This document shows positions 1 to 6,890 of a DNA stretch of 64,000 bases, in pieces. This stretch comes from a virus. How positions within the stretch are numbered: position 1 is the stretch's first letter; each line of letters begins with the position of its first letter. Position numbers and translations under genes: made by a program. The stretch covers positions 39,757 through 103,756 of the IMG/VR virus record IMGVR_UViG_3300031999_000005. One strand, written 5' to 3'. The notes beneath the pieces were generated by a model, which was not told where the DNA came from, did not search any database, and was given only the letters and a program-made list of their open reading frames with translations.

Positions 1-1
1 T

Positions 2-499
2 CACTATTTCCCCCACGACCTGAGCAATGCGGCGAAGATGGCCGCATGGTGCAGCCCCTCAGTTGCGGACGGAACCGGAGGGCATTTGAGTCGCGGCGGG
101 AATCGGAGGAACGAACCGTTGCTTCCGGGACAGGCGAAACTGGCGAGTTGGGCCACGCCGCGAAGCACGGACGGCCAGAAGGGCGGGCCGAATCAGCACG
201 GCAGCAAGGGCGATCTGATGCTGCCGAGCCAGGCGGCGAGGGCTTCCTGGGCCACGCCAGCAGGGCGAGATTTTCGGGACGGGCGAGCCAGCCAGAAAAC
301 AATGGAGAAGAACGCACGGCCCCTGAACGAACAGGCGGTCCAACTAACGGCTTCTGGGCCAACGCCGAATGGCTCCACTGCCGAGACCAGAAATACCGGG
401 CAGTTGAACCCAAGTTTATCTCGCTATTTGCAGGGTCTTCCGGTAGAATGGGACTTGGCGGCTACAAGGGTAGAAAAGAAGCCGTCAAGGAGGAAGTGA
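2..499 (+). CDS. C5-cytosine DNA methyltransferase, C-terminal part (5' truncated by window edge)
   Basis: The frame is open from the window edge, so the catalytic domain lies upstream. What is visible resembles the tail of phage cytosine-DNA methyltransferases: repeated SWATP(R)-type blocks (LASWATPRSTDGQKGGPNQ, ASWATPAGRD), then LNPSLSRYLQGLPVEWD and a short basic end, which is where such proteins normally stop. The likely role is methylation of phage DNA against host restriction; no catalytic motif is visible here. The stop codon abuts the ATG of an HNH gene (TGA directly followed by ATG). Confidence 0.7.
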   Translation, partial: HYFPHDLSNAAKMAAWCSPSVADGTGGHLSRGGNRRNEPLLPGQAKLASWATPRSTDGQKGGPNQHGSKGDLMLPSQAARASWATPAGRDFRDGRASQKTMEKNARPLNEQAVQLTASGPTPNGSTAETRNTGQLNPSLSRYLQGLPVEWDLAATRVEKKPSRRK

Positions 500-1009
500 A
501 TGCCAATCCCAGCGAAGCCGGACCCTGTAAGATTCTGCGCACTGTGCGGAAAGCAAATGCAGCGCCAGCGATACAACGGAGTCTTGGAGTCAAACCTGAA
601 CTTCCGGCGGCGGAAATACTGCAATCGAAACTGTATGGCCGTGGGGCAAATCCGCGAAGTAGTAATGAGCGTGAGCCACAGTCGGATCAAATCGCACCGC
701 AAGGCCAAGGCGGAGTGCGAGATATGCCGGAAGTCCGACAAGATCCATGTTCACCATCGCGACGGAAACCCCCTGAACAACGCGACCGACAATTTGCAGA
801 CTTTGTGCGCCTCGTGCCATCGTCTTACGCACTCGCCCAACTACATGGGGACACCGTTACTGCCGAAGCCATGTTCACACTGCTCAAAGCCAGTGGCGCG
901 GAAAGGCTTGTGCAATACCCACCTTACCAGGTTGAAGCGGTATGGCGATCCCTTGGTCAAGAAGTTCAAGATCGGCTCCGAATGGGTTTTGATGCGGGTA
1001 ACTTCGTGA
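500..1009 (+). CDS. HNH endonuclease
   Basis: A 169-aa protein with an N-terminal zinc knuckle (CALCGK near residue 13, later YCNRNC). The central HNH core reads CEICRKSDKIHVHHRDGNP, then NNATDNLQTLCASCHRLTH, so the metal cysteines, HH pair and N are present. The C-terminal Cys/His motif (CSHCSKPVARKGLCNTH, then RYGDP) is common in phage HNH proteins. AAGGAGG lies 6 nt upstream of the ATG. It sits between the end of one methyltransferase and a displaced methyltransferase C-terminus, so it is probably a free-standing homing-type nuclease (inference). Confidence 0.85.
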   Translation: MPIPAKPDPVRFCALCGKQMQRQRYNGVLESNLNFRRRKYCNRNCMAVGQIREVVMSVSHSRIKSHRKAKAECEICRKSDKIHVHHRDGNPLNNATDNLQTLCASCHRLTHSPNYMGTPLLPKPCSHCSKPVARKGLCNTHLTRLKRYGDPLVKKFKIGSEWVLMRVTS

Positions 1010-1140
1010 GAATAACGGAACCGCCCCTCATCAAGGGAACCGTGAACAGAGTGGGACGCCTGCGCGGTTACGGCAACGCGCTCACGGCACCGGTTGCCGA
1101 GGCTTTCATCAGATGTTATCTTGAAATCCATGGGAGATAA
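1006..1140 (+). pseudogene. C5-methyltransferase C-terminal remnant 1
   Basis: In a frame different from the preceding HNH gene this stretch reads FVRITEPPLIKG and then RVGRLRGYGNALTAPVAEAF, ending IRCYLEIHGR-stop. That is the conserved C-terminus (target-domain/motif X region) of C5-cytosine methyltransferases. The rest of such a gene is absent in this frame, and it has no plausible start. It is interpreted as a 3' fragment separated from its gene by HNH insertion. It could be made only as a fusion or not at all. Confidence 0.6.
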
Positions 1141-1148
1141 ATAAATAG

Positions 1149-1607
1149 ATGAGAAGTCCATCAAGGCAGGCACTCTCAAATCAGCAGAAAAAAGCCGCAC
1201 TTGTGGCGTACAAGGGCGGCAGGTGTACAGATTGCGGAGGAACGTTTCCGCAGTGCTGTTATGACTTCGACCATAAGGACCGGACTCAAAAGCGATTCCA
1301 CGTTGGTAGTCATATAGGAGGGGCGCTTCCAGCACTGATGCTGGAAGCCGACAAGTGCGATCTCATCTGTGCAAACTGTCATCGCATCCGAACGGCTGCG
1401 GATGCTGGAATAGCAGAACATCTTTCTCGGATAAGGAAGGGCAAACCCGGCAGGCCGATGTCCGAAGAAAACAAGAAGCGGTTAAGCATCGCCACCAAGG
1501 GCAGGCGGCTGTCACAAGAACACAAGGAAAAACTCAGTGAGGCCAACAGGGGCAAGGTTCCCTGGAACAAGGGATTCTCTGCGCGCCGGTCGCGCAAGCC
1601 TTCATAG
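1149..1607 (+). CDS. HNH endonuclease with NUMOD3-like repeats
   Basis: A 152-aa protein. The N-terminal HNH core shows CTDCGG, then CCYDFDHKDRTQKR and later CDLICANCHRIRT. The C-terminal half carries repeated NUMOD3-type motifs (GRPMSEENKKRLSIATKG, SQEHKEKLSEANRGK), which are DNA-binding modules typical of homing endonucleases. The last residues (after VPWNKGF) are read from what appears to be methyltransferase 3' sequence in another frame. The gene lies between two methyltransferase C-terminal fragments, consistent with insertion into that gene. Confidence 0.8.
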   Translation: MRSPSRQALSNQQKKAALVAYKGGRCTDCGGTFPQCCYDFDHKDRTQKRFHVGSHIGGALPALMLEADKCDLICANCHRIRTAADAGIAEHLSRIRKGKPGRPMSEENKKRLSIATKGRRLSQEHKEKLSEANRGKVPWNKGFSARRSRKPS

Positions 1608-1630
1608 AGGCGTACATGGGGTGCAGATGA
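1577..1630 (+). pseudogene. C5-methyltransferase C-terminal remnant 2
   Basis: In a frame overlapping the end of the NUMOD3/HNH gene the DNA reads LCAPVAQAFIEAYMGCR-stop, a second copy of the methyltransferase C-terminal consensus (compare APVAEAFIRCYLE upstream). Its TGA overlaps the ATG of the next methyltransferase gene as ATGA, which is how intact neighbouring phage genes are usually coupled. This suggests it is the original 3' end of the host gene, cut off by the HNH insertion (inference). Confidence 0.55.
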
Positions 1631-2352
1631 ACGGATTGCCGAAGGCGTACTACGATGACGGGAGGGGGATCAGGATATACCTGGGAGACTGCCGTAAAAT
1701 TCTTTTCTTGCTTGAGCAGCATGATGCCTGCCTAACGAGCCCGCCGTACAATCTCAGGAAGGGATATCCATGCGATGATTGGCCGACATGGAATAATTAT
1801 TACGGGTTCCTGCGAGGTGTGTACGGAGCGGTTCCGGCGCCGATCCAGGCGTGGTTATTTCCATTTTCGCTGAATGACGAGGACTCAGGATTGATCCGCG
1901 CAACATGGAATGAATGTGCCCTCCCATGGAAGCGGCTAAGACTTGTCCTGCGGCATCCTTCCGTGGACGACAGCAAAAGCCTAATCGCAATGCCGCCACG
2001 AGCGGAAATCCTCTGCATCAATACTTGGGCTGAAGAGAACGGGCCGAAGATCTGGTGGGTGCCACACGCGAAGTTCGCGGCAAGTAGATTATCTATGCGG
2101 GTTGGTCATCCGGCCAGTTTCCATGAACGGTTGCCAGCAGAGTTCTTCGCAGCCTTCCCAACCGTTAAGTCGGTGATTGATCCATTCATGGGTACGGGGA
2201 CGACGCTTGTGGTCGCAAAGCAGCGTGGGATACAAGCGACCGGGATCGAGATTGTTGAGGAATTTGCCGAACTTGCAGTGAAGCGTTTGGCGCAGGAGAT
2301 GTTGCCGCTTCGAGCACCTGCTTTGGAGCCAGAGCAGGGGAGTCTGATCTGA
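1627..2352 (+). CDS. DNA N4/N6 methyltransferase (SPPY-type)
   Basis: A 241-aa protein. Motif IV is TSPPYNLRKGYP near residue 36 and motif I is DPFMGTGTTLVVAKQRGIQA followed by TGIEI near residue 185, so catalytic motif IV precedes the AdoMet-binding motif, as in beta-class methyltransferases. SPPY rather than DPPY is common in N4-cytosine and some N6-adenine enzymes; the base is not decidable here. The start at 1627 overlaps the stop of the C5 remnant (ATGA). An in-frame upstream start at 1537 would only add sequence that overlaps the HNH gene. Confidence 0.85.
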   Translation: MNGLPKAYYDDGRGIRIYLGDCRKILFLLEQHDACLTSPPYNLRKGYPCDDWPTWNNYYGFLRGVYGAVPAPIQAWLFPFSLNDEDSGLIRATWNECALPWKRLRLVLRHPSVDDSKSLIAMPPRAEILCINTWAEENGPKIWWVPHAKFAASRLSMRVGHPASFHERLPAEFFAAFPTVKSVIDPFMGTGTTLVVAKQRGIQATGIEIVEEFAELAVKRLAQEMLPLRAPALEPEQGSLI

Positions 2353-2367
2353 TTGCCAGGAGGGAAG

Positions 2368-2655
2368 ATGGTGCCATGGGGCGAATGCAGCCAGTGCGGG
2401 TTGTGCTGTTTGAGCAAGGGCGGACGGTATATCTGCGAACACCTGGAGGTGATTACCGCGGTGGGGGAGGCTGGGGGGACGCGGTGCAAGGTTTACGGGG
2501 AGCGGTGGCACTTAATGACGATTCGGATGCTAGACCGAGAGCGGGGGCGGGCGTCGTATGTGACAGAGTGCTTGATTTCCGAGCAGATGCCGTTTGAGGA
2601 GCGGAGGAGGAATTTGCCGGCGGGGTGTACGCTGGTGAATCCGGTGCTGGGGTGA
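2368..2655 (+). CDS. cysteine-cluster protein (CxxCGxCC type)
   Basis: A 95-aa protein starting MVPWGECSQCGLCCLSKGG. The CxxCxxCC cluster, followed by CEH, a later CKV and a terminal LPAGCTLVNP, resembles YkgJ-like metal-binding cysteine-cluster proteins. ATG 2368 is chosen over TTG 2353 because AGGAGGGA lies just upstream of it. It follows the methyltransferase gene closely. The function is unknown. Confidence 0.65.
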   Translation: MVPWGECSQCGLCCLSKGGRYICEHLEVITAVGEAGGTRCKVYGERWHLMTIRMLDRERGRASYVTECLISEQMPFEERRRNLPAGCTLVNPVLG

Positions 2656-2673
2656 ATGTCCAAATTTGGATGT
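2656..2673. repeat. dispersed palindrome, copy 1 (core TCCAAATTTGGA)
   Basis: The 12-bp perfect palindrome core spans 2659-2670, directly after the stop of the preceding gene and just upstream of the ribosome binding site of the zinc-ribbon/HTH gene. The same core recurs at 8901, 16171, 27492 and 57405. Confidence 0.85.
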
Positions 2674-2683
2674 TGGAGGGGGC

Positions 2684-3157
2684 ATGGAGGAAAGGATCAC
2701 GGTCAGGTGCCCACGGTGCAAGCTGGTGCAGTACGTGGCTGCGGCCAAGCGTTGTCGGCGGTGCTGGTTTGCCGGTGTGATTGTTCCGTTGGGTGCTGAT
2801 CCTCTGGCCGCAGTGAGTAAAGTGCAACCTGCAAGCCCCGACGAGGCAGTGGATTTTCTTGAAGCGTTGCGATACTGGCGAAATATCGCTGGAATGAACA
2901 GAGCACAATTGGGCACCCGCATGGGCAGATACCGCCGGACGTATATCTATAGATGGGGAAGAGCGCGCCGTTCTCCGAATGTTGAGAACATCATGTCTGT
3001 GGCAAAGGCGCTTGGCATCCCGGCGAGGTGGCTGCTGGTTCCCTGGCCCACCGACGGAACATCCCGGATGATCTTGTGGGAGGCGAGCAAGTTGCCAGCC
3101 AAGCGCCGCTGGGAGTTGATGGGGAAGGTGCGGGGCATGGCTGAGGGGCGGGCATAA
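2684..3157 (+). CDS. zinc-ribbon plus HTH (Cro/CI-like) regulator
   Basis: A 157-aa protein. The N-terminus carries RCPRCKLVQYV and later RCRRCW, a zinc-ribbon pattern. Residues about 60-125 look like a helix-turn-helix of the Cro/CI type: RNIAGMNRAQLGTRMGRYRR, then ENIMSVAKALGIPARWLL. The start at 2684 follows GGAGGGGG; a TTG at 2666 lies inside the palindrome and is less likely. It is a candidate to bind one of the recurrent sites in this genome (TGTAAAAC or the TCCAAATTTGGA palindrome), but nothing proves this. Confidence 0.65.
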   Translation: MEERITVRCPRCKLVQYVAAAKRCRRCWFAGVIVPLGADPLAAVSKVQPASPDEAVDFLEALRYWRNIAGMNRAQLGTRMGRYRRTYIYRWGRARRSPNVENIMSVAKALGIPARWLLVPWPTDGTSRMILWEASKLPAKRRWELMGKVRGMAEGRA

Positions 3158-3176
3158 AAAAATCCGCAGAATTTAC

Positions 3177-3205
3177 TTGTAAAACGTAAAACAGGCAGGT
3201 ACGAT
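3177..3205 (+). promoter_or_regulatory. putative sigma70-type promoter with TGTAAAACG motif
   Basis: TTGTAA (3177-3182), a 17-nt spacer and TACGAT (3200-3205) lie in the gap before the exported-protein gene. The -35/spacer contains CTTGTAAAACGTAAAAC, an element also seen at the promoters near 5181, 10182 (reverse orientation), 11711 and 58249. Confidence 0.5.
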
Positions 3206-3235
3206 AGGCAGCGGCTATAAAGGAGGCCGACAAGG

Positions 3236-3634
3236 ATGAAACTGAGATGGCGAGGAATTCTGGTTTTGGTGATGGCGTGCGCGGTGGGCTTGGCGGGGCA
3301 GGTGAAGCCGGGTGCTGAGAAAGCGAAGGCCAGCGCCGACTCGATGGTTCTGAGCGAGGTGGAGACCCTCAAAGGCAAAAACCTGGACTTGAAAATCCTC
3401 ACAGCGCGGCAGGAGCAGGAACTTCTTCAAGTGCGCTTCCAGCAGATGCAGCAACGCTTCCAGTTGCTTGAGAAAGAGATCGAACTGCTAGATGCCGATA
3501 TTAAGCAGCATGAAAAGGACGTGCTGGCCGCGCACAAGGCACCGAAAGGTAGCAGGGTGGACACAAGCACCGGTCGGATTGTGCCGCCGCCCCCGGAGGC
3601 CAAACCGACAGAGAAACCACCTGAGTCGAAGTAG
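3236..3634 (+). CDS. small exported coiled-coil protein
   Basis: A 132-aa protein. MKLRWRGILVLVMACAVGLAG is a Sec-type signal peptide (a cleavage site just after it is likely). Residues 40-100 are a long charged coiled coil (EVETLKGKNLDLKI, then EQELLQVRFQQMQQ) and the end is proline-rich. The C-terminal block (DTSTGRIVPPPPEAKPTEK) is shared with the small exported protein at 37888. AAAGGAGG precedes the start and a promoter lies just upstream. A spanin-like role is possible from the layout (leader, coiled coil, Pro-rich tail) but unproven. Confidence 0.65.
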   Translation: MKLRWRGILVLVMACAVGLAGQVKPGAEKAKASADSMVLSEVETLKGKNLDLKILTARQEQELLQVRFQQMQQRFQLLEKEIELLDADIKQHEKDVLAAHKAPKGSRVDTSTGRIVPPPPEAKPTEKPPESK

Positions 3635-3641
3635 AGAGATC

Positions 3642-3833
3642 ATGCCGGCAAGACGCAACGACAAACTGATGACCCCTGAGCGGCGTCGGGAACGCTGGAA
3701 GGAATGCGCGGAATATCTGCGCCGACATGGGAACCTGTCGGCTGCCAGGGCGGCAGCCAAGAAAGACGGGAAGAACCAGAACGTTAGCGTGTGGATCTCG
3801 GCCCTGGGGAAGATGCTGGAAGGGAAACTATGA
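3642..3833 (+). CDS. small helical, possibly DNA-binding protein
   Basis: A 63-aa basic protein (MPARRNDKLMTPERRRERWK, then NLSAARAAAKKDGK and ISALGKMLEGKL) whose spacing of helices is compatible with a helix-turn-helix. The start at 3642 avoids overlap with the previous gene. Its stop overlaps the next start (ATGA), so it belongs to the same operon. Confidence 0.5.
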   Translation: MPARRNDKLMTPERRRERWKECAEYLRRHGNLSAARAAAKKDGKNQNVSVWISALGKMLEGKL

Positions 3834-4321
3834 AACTTCAGGAATGGTGGACGAAGGCGACACCGGCAGAGCGGAATGCGCTGGTGGCCGAGAAGATCAT
3901 AGGCATCACCGATTTCCGTAAGGACTGGCCGTGCTACATCTCGCCGGAAGACGGAAAGTTGGTGCCTTGGCTTGAAGAATGGGGTGACTTCACGGAAGGA
4001 GAACGTGATCGTGACCTCTTTACAGAACGTGGCCTTTTCTTCCGCAATGAATACGGTATCCTTGAGGCTGTTCCTGATTATCAAGGGGACATCGCAGCCG
4101 TATGGCAGGTGGTGGAGAAATTGCGGGATATGTGGACCATTGCTACGGCTAAAAGCGATGGAATCCATGGCGACTTTGAACACCCCTTTGACGACCTTCG
4201 ATTCTTTGAGCATCTACACCGTGCGGCAGACCGACGTTGGCCCTGGGCATTTTTGTATGTAACGCCTGAAATAATCTGCCTTGCGGCGCTGGAAGCCCTC
4301 GGCGTCGAGGAAGTCGGATAA
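3830..4321 (+). CDS. phage ABA-sandwich domain protein
   Basis: A 163-aa protein. The pattern ALVAEKIIGI near the start, PDYQGDIAAVWQVVEKLRDM in the middle and TPEIICLAALEALGVEE at the end matches the small phage family with the so-called ABA-sandwich fold, whose function is unknown. A divergent paralogue is at 5222. The start is coupled to the previous gene by ATGA and its stop overlaps the next ATG (TAATG). Confidence 0.65.
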   Translation: MKLQEWWTKATPAERNALVAEKIIGITDFRKDWPCYISPEDGKLVPWLEEWGDFTEGERDRDLFTERGLFFRNEYGILEAVPDYQGDIAAVWQVVEKLRDMWTIATAKSDGIHGDFEHPFDDLRFFEHLHRAADRRWPWAFLYVTPEIICLAALEALGVEEVG

Positions 4322-4512
4322 TGGGCAAAGAGCCAACAGGGGCGGAATCCCGCTGGATTGAACTCAAGGAGCGGGATTTCATTTCAGAAGATCGGCAAGG
4401 GCGGATTGCGCGCTCCCTGGAAGCATTGTGCGGGGGAACGGGGATACGGTTATCGGCCGAGGAATGGAAGCGGGTTGCGGAAGATTCAGACCTGGAGGAT
4501 GAAGAAAGATGA
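4321..4512 (+). CDS. hypothetical protein
   Basis: A 63-aa, acidic, highly charged protein (ESRWIELKERDFISEDRQGR, then LSAEEWKRVAEDSDLEDEER). It overlaps both neighbours by 1-4 nt, which is the main support that it is translated. No domain is recognised. Confidence 0.55.
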   Translation: MGKEPTGAESRWIELKERDFISEDRQGRIARSLEALCGGTGIRLSAEEWKRVAEDSDLEDEER

Positions 4513-4895
4513 AACTTAAGATCATCGTTCCTGAAGGCACGGCGTTTTTAAAGTGGTACGGCATGGCGTGGTTATGCTGGGACAAAATGGCCTGGGTGGC
4601 CTATCCGATTCCGCTGAATCTGGTGATGCGGTTCCTGCACTGCGTTTGGATCATGTTGCGGAACGGCTTCCGCCCCAGTTGGCTTGACTACTTTATCCGT
4701 GAAGTGCGCAAGCGGGAATACGACCGTGGTTATGCGGCTGGCTGGGCAGATGCGGTCAAGGAGAACTACCAGAAAGGATTTCTCCGTTTGGGGAATCAGA
4801 TTGGTAACGAGTTTGAAACCCTGCGTCGTGCTCTGGTGGGGAAAACAGGAGCACGCGAAGCAGACGAGTCTCTGCCGCCGGAACATCCTGGTTGA
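4509..4895 (+). CDS. hypothetical membrane-associated protein
   Basis: A 128-aa protein. Residues 12-53 are rich in Trp, Leu, Val and Ile (WYGMAWLCWDKMAWVAYPIP, then LVMRFLHCVWIML), suggesting one or two membrane segments. The rest is a charged tail (REVRKREYDRGYAAGWADAV). The start is coupled by ATGA. No family is recognised. Confidence 0.55.
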   Translation: MKLKIIVPEGTAFLKWYGMAWLCWDKMAWVAYPIPLNLVMRFLHCVWIMLRNGFRPSWLDYFIREVRKREYDRGYAAGWADAVKENYQKGFLRLGNQIGNEFETLRRALVGKTGAREADESLPPEHPG

Positions 4896-4912
4896 AGTGG
4901 AAGGAGTTGGCC

Positions 4913-5152
4913 ATGAAAAATAATGTTGTCTCAATGCCGAAGGGATACCCTACGATGGCGGAGATTGATCTCCAGTATCGGAAGGCGGCAGTAGAATGGC
5001 GTTGCTCAGGATTGAATCCTGACCTTTTTGCGTGCAATCGCCCGTCGCGCAGTTGGCGGAGAACCGTGCTGTGGTTTATCACCGGCTGGCGATTTGTGGT
5101 GCTGCTGGGACTGCTGGCCTTTGGGATTACGTGGTTCCTGACGCGGCGATAA
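4913..5152 (+). CDS. small C-terminal membrane-anchored protein
   Basis: A 79-aa protein beginning MKNNVVSMPKGYPTMAEIDL. One hydrophobic segment near the C-terminus (FVVLLGLLAFGITWFL) is followed by TRR, giving a tail-anchor layout. ATG 4913 is preceded by AAGGAG; a TTG at 4892 overlapping the previous gene is less likely. The function is unknown. Confidence 0.55.
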   Translation: MKNNVVSMPKGYPTMAEIDLQYRKAAVEWRCSGLNPDLFACNRPSRSWRRTVLWFITGWRFVVLLGLLAFGITWFLTRR

Positions 5153-5168
5153 TGTTTTACTTTTTCCC

Positions 5169-5197
5169 TTGCATTTCACGTAAAACGCGGCTACGCT
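5169..5197 (+). promoter_or_regulatory. putative sigma70-type promoter with GTAAAACG motif
   Basis: TTGCAT (5169-5174), a 17-nt spacer holding CACGTAAAACG, and TACGCT (5192-5197) lie in a gap before the gene at 5222. The spacing and the shared GTAAAACG element match the promoters at 3177 and 58241. Confidence 0.5.
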
Positions 5198-5221
5198 TGT
5201 TTTCCTACGGAGGTGAACCCC

Positions 5222-5587
5222 ATGCCAACCGATGAAGTTCTCAACCGTCTAATAACCGAAAAAGTTATGGGGCGCGTTCTTCCACGCCTTTCCATTGATG
5301 TGTTCGATTTCCAGGGTTTTGTCGAAGGTGCTTGGCTGGTGATCGAGAAGATGCTGGAACGTGGATTCAGCCCCACGGTGAACCACAACGGCCCTCCAGG
5401 GCATTTCACCCACAGTCCCGATTGGGCTGGCCCTTGGCATTGCTGCTTCCATAACACCAAGGGATGCCTCCACTGTGGGGATGAATCATGCAAGTGCTAT
5501 TCCCATGCTGAGGCGGACACGCCAGCGCGGGCGATCTGTTTGGCTGCACTCAAAGCCCGTGGAGTGGAGGTTTCCGATGCTGACTGA
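5222..5587 (+). CDS. phage ABA-sandwich-like protein, second copy
   Basis: A 121-aa protein sharing the layout of the 3830 gene: LNRLITEKVMGRVL at the start, EGAWLVIEKMLERGF in the middle and PARAICLAALKARGVEV at the end. The centre contains CCFHNTKGCLHCGDESCKC, a Cys/His-rich stretch that could bind zinc. GGAGG lies 8 nt before ATG 5222. Its stop overlaps the phosphatase start. Confidence 0.6.
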   Translation: MPTDEVLNRLITEKVMGRVLPRLSIDVFDFQGFVEGAWLVIEKMLERGFSPTVNHNGPPGHFTHSPDWAGPWHCCFHNTKGCLHCGDESCKCYSHAEADTPARAICLAALKARGVEVSDAD

Positions 5588-6056
5588 GGTACATCCAAAT
5601 CTGTACGTTGCGGGCATTGAACATTGCCCCCTGACCTACCGGCGGAACGAAGATTGGGCCGGCATCGTTCACGCCTGCAAAGACCCCTGCCACGCCCGCG
5701 TCGTCGGGCACCGAGTCGCCAAAGACGATCCTCAATACCTGTGGGCAGAACGACCGGTTGATCTATGGCTCAACATGATTGACCCGCCGGTGCCGCTGTT
5801 CAAGGCGGAGTTGTTCAACAAGGCCCTGGACTTCATCTCGGAGCGCATCCAGAAGGGGCGTGTGCTGGTTCACTGCAACGAGGGGTTGTCGCGGGCGCCG
5901 ACAATCGCGCTGGTGTGGCTGGCGAAGCGGGCCAGGATGCTTCCGGTGGAGAATTACCAGGATGCGCGGGTAGCATTCGAATCAAAGATGCCGGACTATG
6001 CGCCGGGCCTTGGGATTCAGATTTTCCTGCGGGGGCATTGGGAGGAGGTCGGATGA
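5577..6056 (+). CDS. dual-specificity / tyrosine-type phosphatase
   Basis: A 159-aa protein with the signature loop VLVHCNEGLSRAPTIALVWL near residue 97, i.e. HC(X)5R with the catalytic Cys and Arg both present. The upstream aspartates in PVDLWLNMIDPP could supply the general acid. The overall length fits compact dual-specificity phosphatases. It would remove phosphate from Ser/Thr/Tyr of a host or phage protein; the substrate is unknown. It overlaps both neighbours and so is part of the early operon. GGAGTGGAGG precedes the chosen start. Confidence 0.8.
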   Translation: MLTEVHPNLYVAGIEHCPLTYRRNEDWAGIVHACKDPCHARVVGHRVAKDDPQYLWAERPVDLWLNMIDPPVPLFKAELFNKALDFISERIQKGRVLVHCNEGLSRAPTIALVWLAKRARMLPVENYQDARVAFESKMPDYAPGLGIQIFLRGHWEEVG

Positions 6057-6583
6057 TTGTCCTTATCGTTCTCCATGCAGTTATGTTTATGGTTCTCGGC
6101 TGGTTTACGGTGGGGTATCTGCGGAATCACCGGAAGTTGGCCGAAACCGCGCAGTTACTCCACCTACAGAAAGAGCACGAAAACTACCTGAAAGAGCAGA
6201 TACGTGTACTGACGGGTAGATTGTGCAAGATGGCACCTTTCGGGAAGCCGGTTCTTGAGCGCTTGCTGAAAGAGGAACCGAGACCCATTACCCTGCATCA
6301 CCTGAGCACTGGCCGATACGCACGCGGGGAGACATTAGAAATTGATCCAGCAGAGATTATTGCGGCTGGCTGGATAGTCCCCCCGCACGAATATGAAGCG
6401 CTACGCCAGCATCTGAAGTGTGGCCTCCGGCAGCAACAATCTTTAGAACCGCGGGCACTGGACATCGGCTATGACGAATTGATGTTGAACAGAAAAATCA
6501 CGGTGAACGGCCATCCGGTACTTGAAGGGTTGGAAGAACCAGCGAAGAAGGAGGAATATGACCAAAAAGGCGAAGAAGGATGA
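6053..6583 (+). CDS. hypothetical protein with N-terminal membrane segment
   Basis: A 176-aa protein. MIVLIVLHAVMFMVLGWFTV is one transmembrane helix or uncleaved signal anchor. It is followed by a charged helical part (HRKLAETAQLLHLQKEHENY) and a mixed C-terminal domain. The start is coupled to the phosphatase stop (ATGA). No family is recognised. Confidence 0.6.
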   Translation: MIVLIVLHAVMFMVLGWFTVGYLRNHRKLAETAQLLHLQKEHENYLKEQIRVLTGRLCKMAPFGKPVLERLLKEEPRPITLHHLSTGRYARGETLEIDPAEIIAAGWIVPPHEYEALRQHLKCGLRQQQSLEPRALDIGYDELMLNRKITVNGHPVLEGLEEPAKKEEYDQKGEEG

Positions 6584-6890
6584 CAGGCATCTGATCGGGC
6601 AGAAAACCCGAGAGGGGTACATCGTCAAAGACGGGAAGTTCTACATCTCCCTAAGCATGGCCTCCAGGATGAAGAACGTCATGGCGCAGGCGCTTGCACT
6701 TAAAAGATTGGCTAAGGAAACCAACACCTTTGTGGCGGCCCGCTACACTGAACTGGAAAAGGAAGGCCAGCGTTTTTGGACGGACATCTGCGATGACCTT
6801 GGGATTGAGATAGAAGGGCATCGCTGGATGTTTGATCCCTACAAGGATTGCGTTTTCGAGGCCCTGCCCCCAGAGAAGAAACAGGAATGA
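6558..6890 (+). CDS. hypothetical protein
   Basis: A 110-aa protein starting MTKKAKKDDRHLIGQK, with a helical centre (SRMKNVMAQALALKRLAKET) and an acidic end (FWTDICDDLGIEI). AAGGAGG lies just upstream of ATG 6558. It overlaps the previous gene by 26 nt and the ATPase start by 4 nt. The function is unknown. Confidence 0.6.
   Translation: MTKKAKKDDRHLIGQKTREGYIVKDGKFYISLSMASRMKNVMAQALALKRLAKETNTFVAARYTELEKEGQRFWTDICDDLGIEIEGHRWMFDPYKDCVFEALPPEKKQE

Noticed and set aside
46-1140. A 364-codon open frame on the plus strand
   Set aside because: It overlaps the methyltransferase tail and the HNH gene in other frames. Only its last ~45 codons (1006-1140) look like protein family sequence.
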